Positions 1 to 8,092 of a stretch of 64,000 nucleotides of DNA are shown one piece after another. A program made the position numbers and the translations under genes. Under the pieces are notes generated by a model. The model was not told the DNA's origin, ran no database searches, and saw only the letters and a list, made by a program, of their open reading frames with translations. The stretch is from JABDMH01 sp965223165 (lineage in GTDB: Bacteria; Bacteroidota; Bacteroidia; Chitinophagales; Saprospiraceae). The stretch is from NCBI GenBank assembly GCA_965223165.1, contig CBDCVQ010000003.1:124001-188000 (forward strand). The letters run 5' to 3'. The first letter of the stretch is position 1. The number at the start of each line of letters is the position of its first letter.

Positions 1-1338
1 AATGTGAAAGCCGCCAGCAAAGCGCTGAAGCGCAATTGCAAGATTGCGATGGACCTGGGCGGACCAAAGCTGCGTACGGGCCCCATGATCGACGGTCCCA
101 AGGTGGTACGCATCCGACCGCAACGTGACGATCGAGGCCAGGTGGTGCAGCCTGCCCGTATCTGGATCGCACCGCCCGACGTGCTGCCACCGAGCAATGC
201 CGATGTCGATGCCATTCTACCCGTCGACGACGTCCTTTTGAGCAAAATGAAACGGGGCAATACCATTCGCTTCACCGATGCCCGGGGCAAGAAGTGCAAA
301 ATCACCATCGAGCGAAAGGAAGGGCCCGGCAAGTGGGGTGTCTGCAGTGACTCCGCCTATTTGGAAACGGGCCTGCACCTGACCCTTCATAAGTACAAGC
401 AAACGGGAGAAGAAGTCAGCCGTGTCGGCGAGCTGCTCCCCAAGGAGCAATTTATCACGTTGTTTTCCGGTGACCTGCTCACCCTGCACCGTGACCCACG
501 GCCGGGCGAAAATGCCAAGTATGACGACGCGGGCAAACTAGTAGCTCCAGCACATATATCATGCACCCTCCCCGAGATCTTTGCCGACGTCAAAAAGGGA
601 GAGCCGATCTATTTTGATGATGGCAAAATCGAGGGCGTGATCAAAGAGGTACGTGCCGACGAAATCGACATCAAAATCACCCAGGCCAGAGATCGTGGAG
701 GCAAGCTCAAGGCTGACAAAGGGATTAATCTTCCGGAAAGTCAGTTGTCGGTGGGCGGGCTTACCCCCAAGGACATCGTTGACCTTGATTTTGTGGTGGA
801 GCATGCCGATGTGATCAACTTCTCTTTTGTCAATCGCCCGCAGGATGTGCAGCACCTCTACCAGATACTGGATGAAAAGGAGGCACAGGTTGGGATCATC
901 TTAAAGATTGAGACCCAGGAGGCATTTGCGCAGTTGCCCGCCATATTGTTGGCGGCCATGCGGCGCTATCCGGTGGGCGTCATGATTGCCCGGGGAGATC
1001 TGGCGATCGAGACCGGATGGAAGAACTTTGCCACGATCCAACAGGAGATCATGCGTATCTGTGGAGCTGCCCATCTGCCGGATGTGTGGGCTACGCAGGT
1101 GCTCGAGTCCCTTGCCAAAAAGGGCACCCCGTCTCGAGCGGAGATTACCGACGCCGCCATGTCGCAGCAGGCGGAATGCGTGATGCTCAACAAGGGCTTC
1201 TATATCCACAAAGCTGTCAAGATGCTGGATAAGATTCTGCGGCGGATGCAACGTTTTCAAAATAAGGCTGCCGTCATGCTGCCCCGACTGGAGACCGCCG
1301 AAGACCTTCATCTCTCGCACAGGGCTTTCGACGTTTGA
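1..1338 (+). CDS. Pyruvate kinase-family protein, 5' end outside the window
   Basis: The open frame runs in from the left edge, so the true start is missing. Pyruvate kinase converts phosphoenolpyruvate and ADP to pyruvate and ATP. The barrel motifs are present: GPKLRTG near residue 20, YFDDGKIEG, KGINLP, the catalytic Lys in ILKIET near residue 302, MIARGDLAIE near 330 and ATQVLES near 366, then TPSRAEITDAA. About 110 residues separate the RTG motif from the segment GDLLTL, much longer than the classical B domain, and the usual C-terminal allosteric domain is absent: the protein ends about 75 residues after ATQVLES. The usual SGE motif after CVML reads NKG. This matches the atypical long pyruvate kinase subgroup of various bacteria rather than a standard glycolytic enzyme. 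Family assignment is firm; physiological role is inferred. Confidence 0.85.
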   Translation, partial: NVKAASKALKRNCKIAMDLGGPKLRTGPMIDGPKVVRIRPQRDDRGQVVQPARIWIAPPDVLPPSNADVDAILPVDDVLLSKMKRGNTIRFTDARGKKCKITIERKEGPGKWGVCSDSAYLETGLHLTLHKYKQTGEEVSRVGELLPKEQFITLFSGDLLTLHRDPRPGENAKYDDAGKLVAPAHISCTLPEIFADVKKGEPIYFDDGKIEGVIKEVRADEIDIKITQARDRGGKLKADKGINLPESQLSVGGLTPKDIVDLDFVVEHADVINFSFVNRPQDVQHLYQILDEKEAQVGIILKIETQEAFAQLPAILLAAMRRYPVGVMIARGDLAIETGWKNFATIQQEIMRICGAAHLPDVWATQVLESLAKKGTPSRAEITDAAMSQQAECVMLNKGFYIHKAVKMLDKILRRMQRFQNKAAVMLPRLETAEDLHLSHRAFDV

Positions 1339-1529
1339 GCCCGGTAGCGCGTGGCCGACGGCTCTTCCATCGAGTCTTATTAGCTTGTGCCGATGTCGGG
1401 ATAGCCACTTGACGATCAGCCTTCTAGCACGGTCAGCCACACACCGCTGATCTACATATTTTAGTATTTTTAGTGGGCTGAACGGCCGACCAGTCATTCG
1501 CTTCATCTTAGACTATCTATTCATATGTA

Positions 1530-2975
1530 ATGTCACAATGCAACAACTATATACGGGTTCATAATCGAAGGGATTTCCTATTCAAGTCCGCTCTGGGCTT
1601 TGGATCGTTAGGACTGGCCTCTCTATTGGGCATGAATAAATCTTATGCTGCTCCTGGGGCTGCGTCCGTCACCAACCCTGTGCAGCACTTTGCCGCTAAG
1701 GCCAAGCGAGTCATCTATCTCTTCCAGAGTGGGGCACCCTCACAAATGGACCTCTTTGACTACAAACCCCTGCTCAATGAGATGTACGGGGAAGAACTGC
1801 CCGCTTCCATCCGGCAGGGCCAGCGACTCACGGGTATGACGGCAGGTCAGACTTCCTTTCCCTTGGCGGGAACGCTTTTCGATTTCAAGCGGCATGGCGA
1901 GGCTGGCGCCTGGATGAGCGAACTGGTCCCCCATCAGGCCAAGATCGTAGATGAGTTGTGTTTCATCCATTCGATGTATACCGAGGCCATCAATCACGAT
2001 CCGGCAGCTACCTTCATTCAGACCGGATCACAGTTTCCCGGCAGACCCGCGATCGGTTCGTGGATCGACTACGGGCTGGGTAGCGACAATGAGAACCTGC
2101 CGGCCTTCATCGTGTTGATCACAAAAAATAAGGGCGGACAACCACTATATTCGCGCCTCTGGGGCAATGGCTTCCTGCCTTCACAGCACCAGGGCGTACA
2201 GTTCAGATCCGGCAAGGACCCGGTGCTCTACCTCAACAACCCGCCGGGCATCACTCGAGAAGATCGGCGTACCCAATTGGACCTACTCCGGGAAATGCAC
2301 AAAGAACAGTACGATCGTTTTCACGACCCGGAGATCGAAGCCCGCATCGCGCAGTATGAGATGGCCTTTCGCATGCAGCGATCTGTGCCGGAAATTACGG
2401 ATACCACTGGTGAACCGGATTACATCTATGACCTCTATGGCCCCGACTCTCGTGACCCCGGCACGTATGCAGCCAACTGCCTGCTCGCCCGACGACTCGC
2501 CGAAAAAGGGGTCAAATTCATTCAACTCTATCACCGCGGCTGGGATCATCACGATCATCTGCCGCGCCAGATCAGACGTCAGACCCAGGAGACGGACCAG
2601 GCATCCGCGGCCCTCATTTACGATCTCAAGCAGCGAGGCCTGCTCGACGACACGCTGGTGATATGGGGCGGTGAGTTTGGTCGTACCAACTACTCCCAGG
2701 GCAAGCTCAGCGCTACCAACTACGGTCGCGACCATCACCCCAAGTGCTTCTCGATCTGGATGGCAGGCGCAGGCGTCAAGAAAGGTATCAGCTACGGCAA
2801 GACTGATGATTTCAGCTACAACGTCATTGAAAACCCCGTCCATATCCATGATTTCCAGGCCACCCTCCTACACCTGCTCGGCATCGACCATGAGCGCTTC
2901 ACCTATAAGTTTCAGGGAAGGCGCTACCGGTTGACCGATGTGCATGGAAAGGTGGTGAAGGATGTGTTGGCTTGA
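1530..2975 (+). CDS. DUF1501 family protein with Tat-type leader (first copy)
   Basis: This 481-residue protein starts with a twin-arginine-like leader (NRRDFLFKS followed by a hydrophobic stretch to about residue 40) and carries the whole DUF1501 domain, a relative of the alkaline phosphatase/sulfatase fold. Typical family segments are visible: LFQSGAPSQMDLFDYKP, HSMYTEAINHDPA, LARRLAEKGVKFIQLYHRGWDHH, VIWGGEFGRTNYSQG and GRDHHPKCFSIWMAG. The substrate is unknown; the family is nearly always paired with PSCyt/PSD1 cytochromes, as here. A paralogue lies at 10898-12328. The partner cytochrome gene is downstream but separated by an inserted repeat element that begins seven bases after this stop codon. 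Confidence 0.93.
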   Translation: MSQCNNYIRVHNRRDFLFKSALGFGSLGLASLLGMNKSYAAPGAASVTNPVQHFAAKAKRVIYLFQSGAPSQMDLFDYKPLLNEMYGEELPASIRQGQRLTGMTAGQTSFPLAGTLFDFKRHGEAGAWMSELVPHQAKIVDELCFIHSMYTEAINHDPAATFIQTGSQFPGRPAIGSWIDYGLGSDNENLPAFIVLITKNKGGQPLYSRLWGNGFLPSQHQGVQFRSGKDPVLYLNNPPGITREDRRTQLDLLREMHKEQYDRFHDPEIEARIAQYEMAFRMQRSVPEITDTTGEPDYIYDLYGPDSRDPGTYAANCLLARRLAEKGVKFIQLYHRGWDHHDHLPRQIRRQTQETDQASAALIYDLKQRGLLDDTLVIWGGEFGRTNYSQGKLSATNYGRDHHPKCFSIWMAGAGVKKGISYGKTDDFSYNVIENPVHIHDFQATLLHLLGIDHERFTYKFQGRRYRLTDVHGKVVKDVLA

Positions 2976-2981
2976 GTCGAA

Positions 2982-3018
2982 GACGGTTGACGGTCAACGG
3001 TGGACGGTTGACGGTCGG
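2982..3018 (+). repeat. Short GGTTGACGG/GGTGGACGG repeats, left flank
   Basis: About four tandem copies of a 9-10 bp motif (GGTTGACGG, GGTCAACGG, GGTGGACGG) begin seven bases after the DUF1501 stop. They are the reverse complement of the motif that fills the array downstream of the four-helix-bundle gene, so the gene is bracketed by inverted copies. Confidence 0.85.
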
Positions 3019-3041
3019 CGCTTGACACCAAAACTATCGCA

Positions 3042-3410
3042 ATGGGAAAATTTAAGGACTTGAGGGTATGGCGTGAAGCCATCGACTTGGCGGAGGACAT
3101 TTACAGAATTACGAGTCTTCCACCATTTTCAAGGGACTTTAGTTTGTGTGATCAAATGAGGAGAGCAGCCGTTTCGATTGCCAGCAACATTGCAGAGGGC
3201 GATGAAAGAAGAACGAACAAGGAAGCGATTCATTTTTTCAGTATTGCCAAGGGTTCAACGGCAGAGGTAATTACACAATTGATAATCGCCCACAGAATAA
3301 AATACATCGATGACGATAATCTGGAAAAGATGGAAAACGCCGCAGAAAAGCTGAGGGCCTCGTTGAAGAACCTGATTCGAGCTAGAATTGGATCAATCAA
3401 AAAACCATGA
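3042..3410 (+). CDS. Four-helix-bundle protein of the S23/IVS family
   Basis: This 122-residue protein has the family hallmarks: KFKDLRVWREAIDLAEDIY at the N-terminus, FSLCDQMRRAAVSIASNIAEG in the middle (around residues 45-65) and a long helical C-terminus. Family members are small pentameric helical bundles first found in 23S rRNA intervening sequences; the accessory protein Avd of diversity-generating retroelements is a relative. No reverse transcriptase is nearby. The gene is visibly richer in A and T than its neighbours, which suggests a separate origin. Its TGA stop overlaps the ATG of the following long open frame (ATGA at 3407-3410), so the two could be translationally coupled. The specific function here is unknown. 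Confidence 0.9.
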   Translation: MGKFKDLRVWREAIDLAEDIYRITSLPPFSRDFSLCDQMRRAAVSIASNIAEGDERRTNKEAIHFFSIAKGSTAEVITQLIIAHRIKYIDDDNLEKMENAAEKLRASLKNLIRARIGSIKKP

Positions 3411-6400
3411 TTTTCAACGAATTAAAATCAGCGGGCCCACCGTCCACCGTAATCCGTCCACCGTCCACCGTCTCCCGTCCACCGTCAACCGTCCACCGTA
3501 ATCCGTCCACCGTCCACCCCCCCTCATCCGCGATCTCCTCGCAACCATCACTTGGCAAGAATAAATCGCAAAGCATAAATCACAATCACTTAATCACAAT
3601 CTGCCCCACAGGTTTAGTCGGAGCCCACCTTGACAAACGACAACCAAGGACCTCCATTCTTCATCAGCTCCCAGCCCAAAGTCCGTCAACCGTCCACCGT
3701 AATCCGTCCACCGTCCACCTCCCCTCATCCGCGATCTCCTCGCAACCATCACTTGGCAAGAATAAATCGCAAAGCATAAATCACAATCACTTAATCACAA
3801 TCTGCCCCACAGGTTTAGTCGGAGCCCACCTTGACAAACGACAACCAAGGACCTCCATTCTTCATCACCTCCCAGCCCAAAGTCCGTCCACCGTCTCCCG
3901 TCCACCGTCCACCGTCCACCGTAATCCGTCAACCGTCCACCTCCCCTCATCCGCGATCTCCTCGCAACCATCCCTTGGCAAGAATAAATCGCAAATCATC
4001 AATCACAATCACTTAATCACAATCTTCCCCACAGGTTTAGTCGGAGCCCACCTTGACAAACGACAACCAAGGACCTCCATTCTTCATCACCTCCGAGCCC
4101 AAACTCCGTCAACCGTCCATCGTAATCCGTCCACCGTCCACCCCCCCTCATCCGCGATCTCCTCGCAACCATCACTTGGCAAGAATAAATCGCAAATCAT
4201 CAATCACAATCACTTAATCACAATCTGCCCCACAGGTTTAGTCGGAGCCCACCTTGACAAACGACAACCAAGGACCTCCATTCTTCATCACCCCCCAGCC
4301 CAAAGTCCGTCCACGGTCTCCCGTCCACCGTCCACCGTCCACCCCACCTCATCCGCGATCTCCTCGCAACCATCACTTGGCAAGAATAAATCGCAAATCA
4401 TCAATCACAATCACTTAATCACAATCCGCCCCACCGGTTTAGTCGGAGCCCACCTTGACAAACGACAACCAAGGACCTCAATTCTTCATCACCCCCGAGC
4501 CCAAACTCCGTCCACCGTCTCCCGTCCACCGTCCACCGTCCACCTCCCCTCATCCGCGATCTCCTCGCAACCATCACTTGGCAAGAATAAATCCCAAATC
4601 ATCAATCACAATCAATTAATCACAATCTGCCCCACAGGTTTAGTCGGAGCCCACCTTGACAAACGACAACCAAGGACCTCCATTCTTCAGCACCCCCCAG
4701 CCCAAAGTCCGTCCACGGCCTCCCGTCCACCGTCCGCCGTCCACCGTCAACCGTCAACCGTCAACCGTCAACCGTCCACCGTAATCCGTAATCCGTCCAC
4801 CATCTACCTATTCATCCTGCTGCCGCTCTTCCTGGCCTGCGGTTCTTCCCTACCCGACGAGGTGCAGGTGGCCATGGAAAAAATACCGGCGGAGGTGGAT
4901 TTTAATTTTCATATACAGCCAATTTTAGCAGATCGGTGTTTTAAATGCCACGGGCCGGATGAGCAGACCCGCGAGGCTGATCTGCGGTTAGACCTGGAGG
5001 AGGAGGCATTCAAAAAACTGGCAGGGTCGGGTGGGTATGCATTTGCCAGGGGAAGTCTTTCGCGGAGTGTCGCCTGGAAACGAATAATCGCTCAGGACCC
5101 GGAATATCAGATGCCGCCACCGGAATCCAATCTCCATCTTACCGCCGAGGAAAAGGCGCTGCTCGCCCGGTGGGTGGAGCAGGGAGCCGAATGGAAAAAA
5201 CACTGGTCGTTCATCCCTCCTTCTCAGACTGCACTTCCCGACGACTTCCCCACCACATGGGATACGCACACGCCCATCGACCATTTTCTAAATGCGGCAT
5301 TGCATGCCACTGGCATGACACCCAACGGCAAGGCAGATCCGGAGCACCTCATCCGTCGATTATATTTTGATTTGACCGGCCTCCCACCCGATCTGTCGGA
5401 TATTGATGCCTTCCTGGCGGATACTTCGGAGGAGGCCTATGTACGCCTGGTGGACCGGCTCCTCGAAACCGATGCGCATGCCGAGCGAATGACCATGGAA
5501 TGGCTCGACGTGGCCAGGTACGCCGATTCACATGGTATGCATGCGGACGGCCTCCGGGAGATGTGGCCTTGGCGAGATTGGGTCATCCGCGCCTTTAAAA
5601 AAAATCTGCCCTACGACGATTTTGTGCGATGGCAAGTCGCCGGCGACCTACTACCCAATGCGACCCGTGAACAACATCTAGCCACCGGATTCTACCGCAA
5701 TCAACCCCTCAACTCGGAGCTGGGCATCGTCTCGGAAGAATTTCGACTGCAATACGTAGCTGACCGCACCACCACAACGGCCACCGCTTTTCTCGGCCTG
5801 ACCCTAGAGTGTGCCAGTTGCCACGATCATAAATTTGATCCGATCAGCCAGAAGGAGTTTTATGAATTATCTGCCTTTTTCAATAATGTGAAGGAACTCG
5901 GCATGATCGGCAATGACAAGAATTTTGGTCCTGTCCTGTTATTGCCGGATTCCGCTACCGAAAACAGGTTGCAAAAGATTGAAGCCGATATTGGCCGTCT
6001 CGAGCAATCCATCGCCCTGGCAACGGACAAAATTGATTCCATTGGTGCCTTTGTCGATCGATGGAAAAACGAGAAAATAAAACCCCCAAGGGCTGACGGC
6101 CACTATCCGTTAGATCTAATTCAGGCAAGGACGGAATCAAATGGAAGAAAAATAAATCGGGTCGATAATAATCGCGAGGTATCGGTCGGCGGCGATCCCC
6201 AAGTAGTCCCCGGAAAAATTGGCCAGGCCATACATGTCGACACTGACTACGAAATTATTTCGATCGGAAATATTGGAAACTTCAATTTAGACGAACCTTT
6301 TTCAGCCGGCGCATGGATCAACATCGAAAAAACCGGAACGTTTCAAGCGGTCCTGGGCAATATCGGAGATAAAAATACGGGATGGCGAGGTTGGCTGTTT

Positions 6401-8023
6401 TTTCTCGACACGATAAATCGGCCCGGATTCCAGATGGTGCATTCCATATCGCACAATTATTTGCATGTGGTGGGCAAGAACAGCGTCTCGCAAGGTTCGT
6501 GGGCACACGTATTTTTCACCTATGACGGATCGGCCCGCGGTGAGGGAGTGTCCATATACCTGAACGGAGAACAGCTAGATCTCCAGGTAGAATTCGACCA
6601 TTTGTATAAGAATATTTTGCCGGTGAGGGGACGGAGCTACACACCAGATCCTGATCGGAGGATCCGCATGGGGATCGCACCGAAATATCTATTTAGCGAG
6701 ACCGATGATGCGGCCTTCCGCGGCAGTTTTGACGACGTCCAGATATTTAAGCAGGCTCTCACTGCGCTGGAGGTCAGACAGCTCTACGAAGGAAAAGCGG
6801 GTTTGGTCACGGAAGACATAAACCGAGAGCTGCTCCTACACCACCACTTGGCCCGTGCCGCTCCTGAAATAACTCGTCTGCAGGACGAATTGCAGAAATT
6901 GCGTTCCACCAGATTTGCCTTACTGGATCCGGTGCAGGATGTGATGGTCATGCGCGAAATGCCTACCACCCGTCCCACATTCGTGCTAGATCGCGGCCAA
7001 TACGATGCACCGGCCGAGCGCGTCTACGCGGGCACCCCCAAGGCCATCATGGACTTCCCCCCAGATTTTCCGCGGGATCGGCTGGGACTGGCTGACTGGT
7101 TGCTACATCCCCAAAATCCACTGACGGCCCGAGTGACTGTCAATAGATACTGGCAAATGCTCTTTGGTCGAGGCTTGGTCGACACGCCCCACGACTTTGG
7201 GACGCAGGGCTCGCTGCCTAGCCACCCCGATCTGCTAGACTGGCTGGCCATCGATTTTCAGGCATCGGGCTGGGACCTCCGCAGATTATTGAAAATGATG
7301 GTGTGCTCGGCCGCCTACATGCGGGCCAGCCATCACTCGGAGGACCATGGCGACCGGGATCCGGATAATATCTATCTGGCACGGGGGCCCAGTCACAGAT
7401 TTACCTTTGAGATGATCAGAGACAATGCCCTGGCGGCAAGTGGATTGCTGAACAGCCAAGTTGGGGGCAAGAGTGTCAGGCCCTATCAACCTCCGGGCCT
7501 CTGGAAAGAAAAAAATGAATTCTCCGGATTTTTGCTGACCTATAATCAGGGCTCAGGCAGTGATCTCTACCGGCGCAGCCTTTACACCTTCATCCGACGT
7601 ACTTCGCCACCGCCCGCGATGACGACCTTCAATGTGCCTTCCAGAAATGTCTGCGCCGTACAAAGGGAAAAGACGAACACTCCTCTTCAGGCCCTCATCC
7701 TCATGAACGACCCCCAGTTTGTGGAGGCTGCTCGCGCATTGGCCGATAAGGTCCGGCGGGAGACAAAGGGTGAGTTGTCATCCATGTGCGAACACGCCTT
7801 CCGCCTTCTCTGCGGTAGACGACCCTCTGCCAGAGAGATGCAATTGCTCGTGGCGCAATACGAGCAAGCATTCGCGCGATTTCAGGGAGATGAAGCTGCC
7901 GCCCGGGATCTGCTGGCCGTCGGTGAGCATCCATCGCCTCGGCACGCACACATCGAATTGGCGGCAATGACCACGGTCGTTTCCACCATCATGAATTTCG
8001 AGGAAAGCTATGTCAAAAGGTAG
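3407..8023 (+). CDS. PSCyt1-PSCyt2-LamG-PSD1 cytochrome, fused in frame to the repeat array
   Basis: Residues 1-465 are translated repeat array (PSTVHRNPSTVH-type sequence) with no domain. Real protein begins near residue 466 with IYLFILLPLFLACGSS, a lipoprotein signal whose lipobox Cys is residue 478. Then come PSCyt1 with heme motif CFKCH (511-515), PSCyt2/DUF1549 (about 615-830, second heme motif CASCH at 802-806), a LamG-like domain (about 900-1110) and PSD1/DUF1553 (about 1170-1520). No ATG, GTG or TTG lies in frame between the array and the signal. The only in-frame starts are the ATG at 3407, coupled to the preceding gene, and the ATG at 4874 after the signal. The array seems to have overrun the original start, so export may be impaired. 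The family acts at the cell surface with DUF1501 proteins; substrate unknown. Confidence 0.8.
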   Translation: MIFNELKSAGPPSTVIRPPSTVSRPPSTVHRNPSTVHPPSSAISSQPSLGKNKSQSINHNHLITICPTGLVGAHLDKRQPRTSILHQLPAQSPSTVHRNPSTVHLPSSAISSQPSLGKNKSQSINHNHLITICPTGLVGAHLDKRQPRTSILHHLPAQSPSTVSRPPSTVHRNPSTVHLPSSAISSQPSLGKNKSQIINHNHLITIFPTGLVGAHLDKRQPRTSILHHLRAQTPSTVHRNPSTVHPPSSAISSQPSLGKNKSQIINHNHLITICPTGLVGAHLDKRQPRTSILHHPPAQSPSTVSRPPSTVHPTSSAISSQPSLGKNKSQIINHNHLITIRPTGLVGAHLDKRQPRTSILHHPRAQTPSTVSRPPSTVHLPSSAISSQPSLGKNKSQIINHNQLITICPTGLVGAHLDKRQPRTSILQHPPAQSPSTASRPPSAVHRQPSTVNRQPSTVIRNPSTIYLFILLPLFLACGSSLPDEVQVAMEKIPAEVDFNFHIQPILADRCFKCHGPDEQTREADLRLDLEEEAFKKLAGSGGYAFARGSLSRSVAWKRIIAQDPEYQMPPPESNLHLTAEEKALLARWVEQGAEWKKHWSFIPPSQTALPDDFPTTWDTHTPIDHFLNAALHATGMTPNGKADPEHLIRRLYFDLTGLPPDLSDIDAFLADTSEEAYVRLVDRLLETDAHAERMTMEWLDVARYADSHGMHADGLREMWPWRDWVIRAFKKNLPYDDFVRWQVAGDLLPNATREQHLATGFYRNQPLNSELGIVSEEFRLQYVADRTTTTATAFLGLTLECASCHDHKFDPISQKEFYELSAFFNNVKELGMIGNDKNFGPVLLLPDSATENRLQKIEADIGRLEQSIALATDKIDSIGAFVDRWKNEKIKPPRADGHYPLDLIQARTESNGRKINRVDNNREVSVGGDPQVVPGKIGQAIHVDTDYEIISIGNIGNFNLDEPFSAGAWINIEKTGTFQAVLGNIGDKNTGWRGWLFFLDTINRPGFQMVHSISHNYLHVVGKNSVSQGSWAHVFFTYDGSARGEGVSIYLNGEQLDLQVEFDHLYKNILPVRGRSYTPDPDRRIRMGIAPKYLFSETDDAAFRGSFDDVQIFKQALTALEVRQLYEGKAGLVTEDINRELLLHHHLARAAPEITRLQDELQKLRSTRFALLDPVQDVMVMREMPTTRPTFVLDRGQYDAPAERVYAGTPKAIMDFPPDFPRDRLGLADWLLHPQNPLTARVTVNRYWQMLFGRGLVDTPHDFGTQGSLPSHPDLLDWLAIDFQASGWDLRRLLKMMVCSAAYMRASHHSEDHGDRDPDNIYLARGPSHRFTFEMIRDNALAASGLLNSQVGGKSVRPYQPPGLWKEKNEFSGFLLTYNQGSGSDLYRRSLYTFIRRTSPPPAMTTFNVPSRNVCAVQREKTNTPLQALILMNDPQFVEAARALADKVRRETKGELSSMCEHAFRLLCGRRPSAREMQLLVAQYEQAFARFQGDEAAARDLLAVGEHPSPRHAHIELAAMTTVVSTIMNFEESYVKR
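3437..4801 (+). repeat. Macro-repeat array: six 201-bp units plus GTCCACCGT short repeats
   Basis: A conserved block of about 150 bp beginning CTCATCCGCGATCTCC occurs at 3523, 3724, 3946, 4147, 4348 and 4549, giving spacings of 201, 222, 201, 201 and 201. The blocks differ by only a few substitutions. Between blocks lie variable runs of 9-bp motifs (GTCCACCGT, GTCAACCGT, GTCTCCCGT, GTAATCC); the longer third interval contains 21 bp more of these. Inside each block is a smaller AATCACAATCA repetition. All spacings are multiples of three, so one frame stays open throughout. The blocks do not encode a recognisable domain. This is not CRISPR-like: the intervening sequence is not unique. Confidence 0.95.
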
Positions 8024-8092
8024 CTGAGCTATTCCATGCGCTACCCTGGAATCATCGCGCTGCACAAAAGGAAATGCCTATCTTAATCTGCC

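Larger units (their letters stand above)
2982..4801 (+). mobile_element. Candidate four-helix-bundle/tandem-repeat element
   Basis: The stretch between the DUF1501 stop and the signal sequence of the PSD1 cytochrome looks like one insertion. Its left edge (2982-3018) consists of GACGGTTGACGG-type short repeats. Its right edge (about 4705-4801) consists of the reverse complement, GTCAACCGTCCACCGT. Inside are a four-helix-bundle gene (3042-3410) and an array of larger repeats (3437-4801). The ends are therefore inverted relative to each other. The sister module at 10898-15606 has only five bases between the DUF1501 and PSD1 genes, which supports the idea that this 1.8 kb is extra. Short repeats of this kind beside S23-family genes recur in Bacteroidota genomes as far as I recall; mobility itself is inferred and no target duplication was found. 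Confidence 0.55.

Noticed and set aside
901..1506. 201-codon minus-strand frame opposite the pyruvate kinase
   Set aside because: It is antisense to a clearly conserved coding region and has no features of its own.
3437..4801. CRISPR-like array
   Set aside because: Both repeat and interval are conserved between units; there are no unique spacers and no cas genes.
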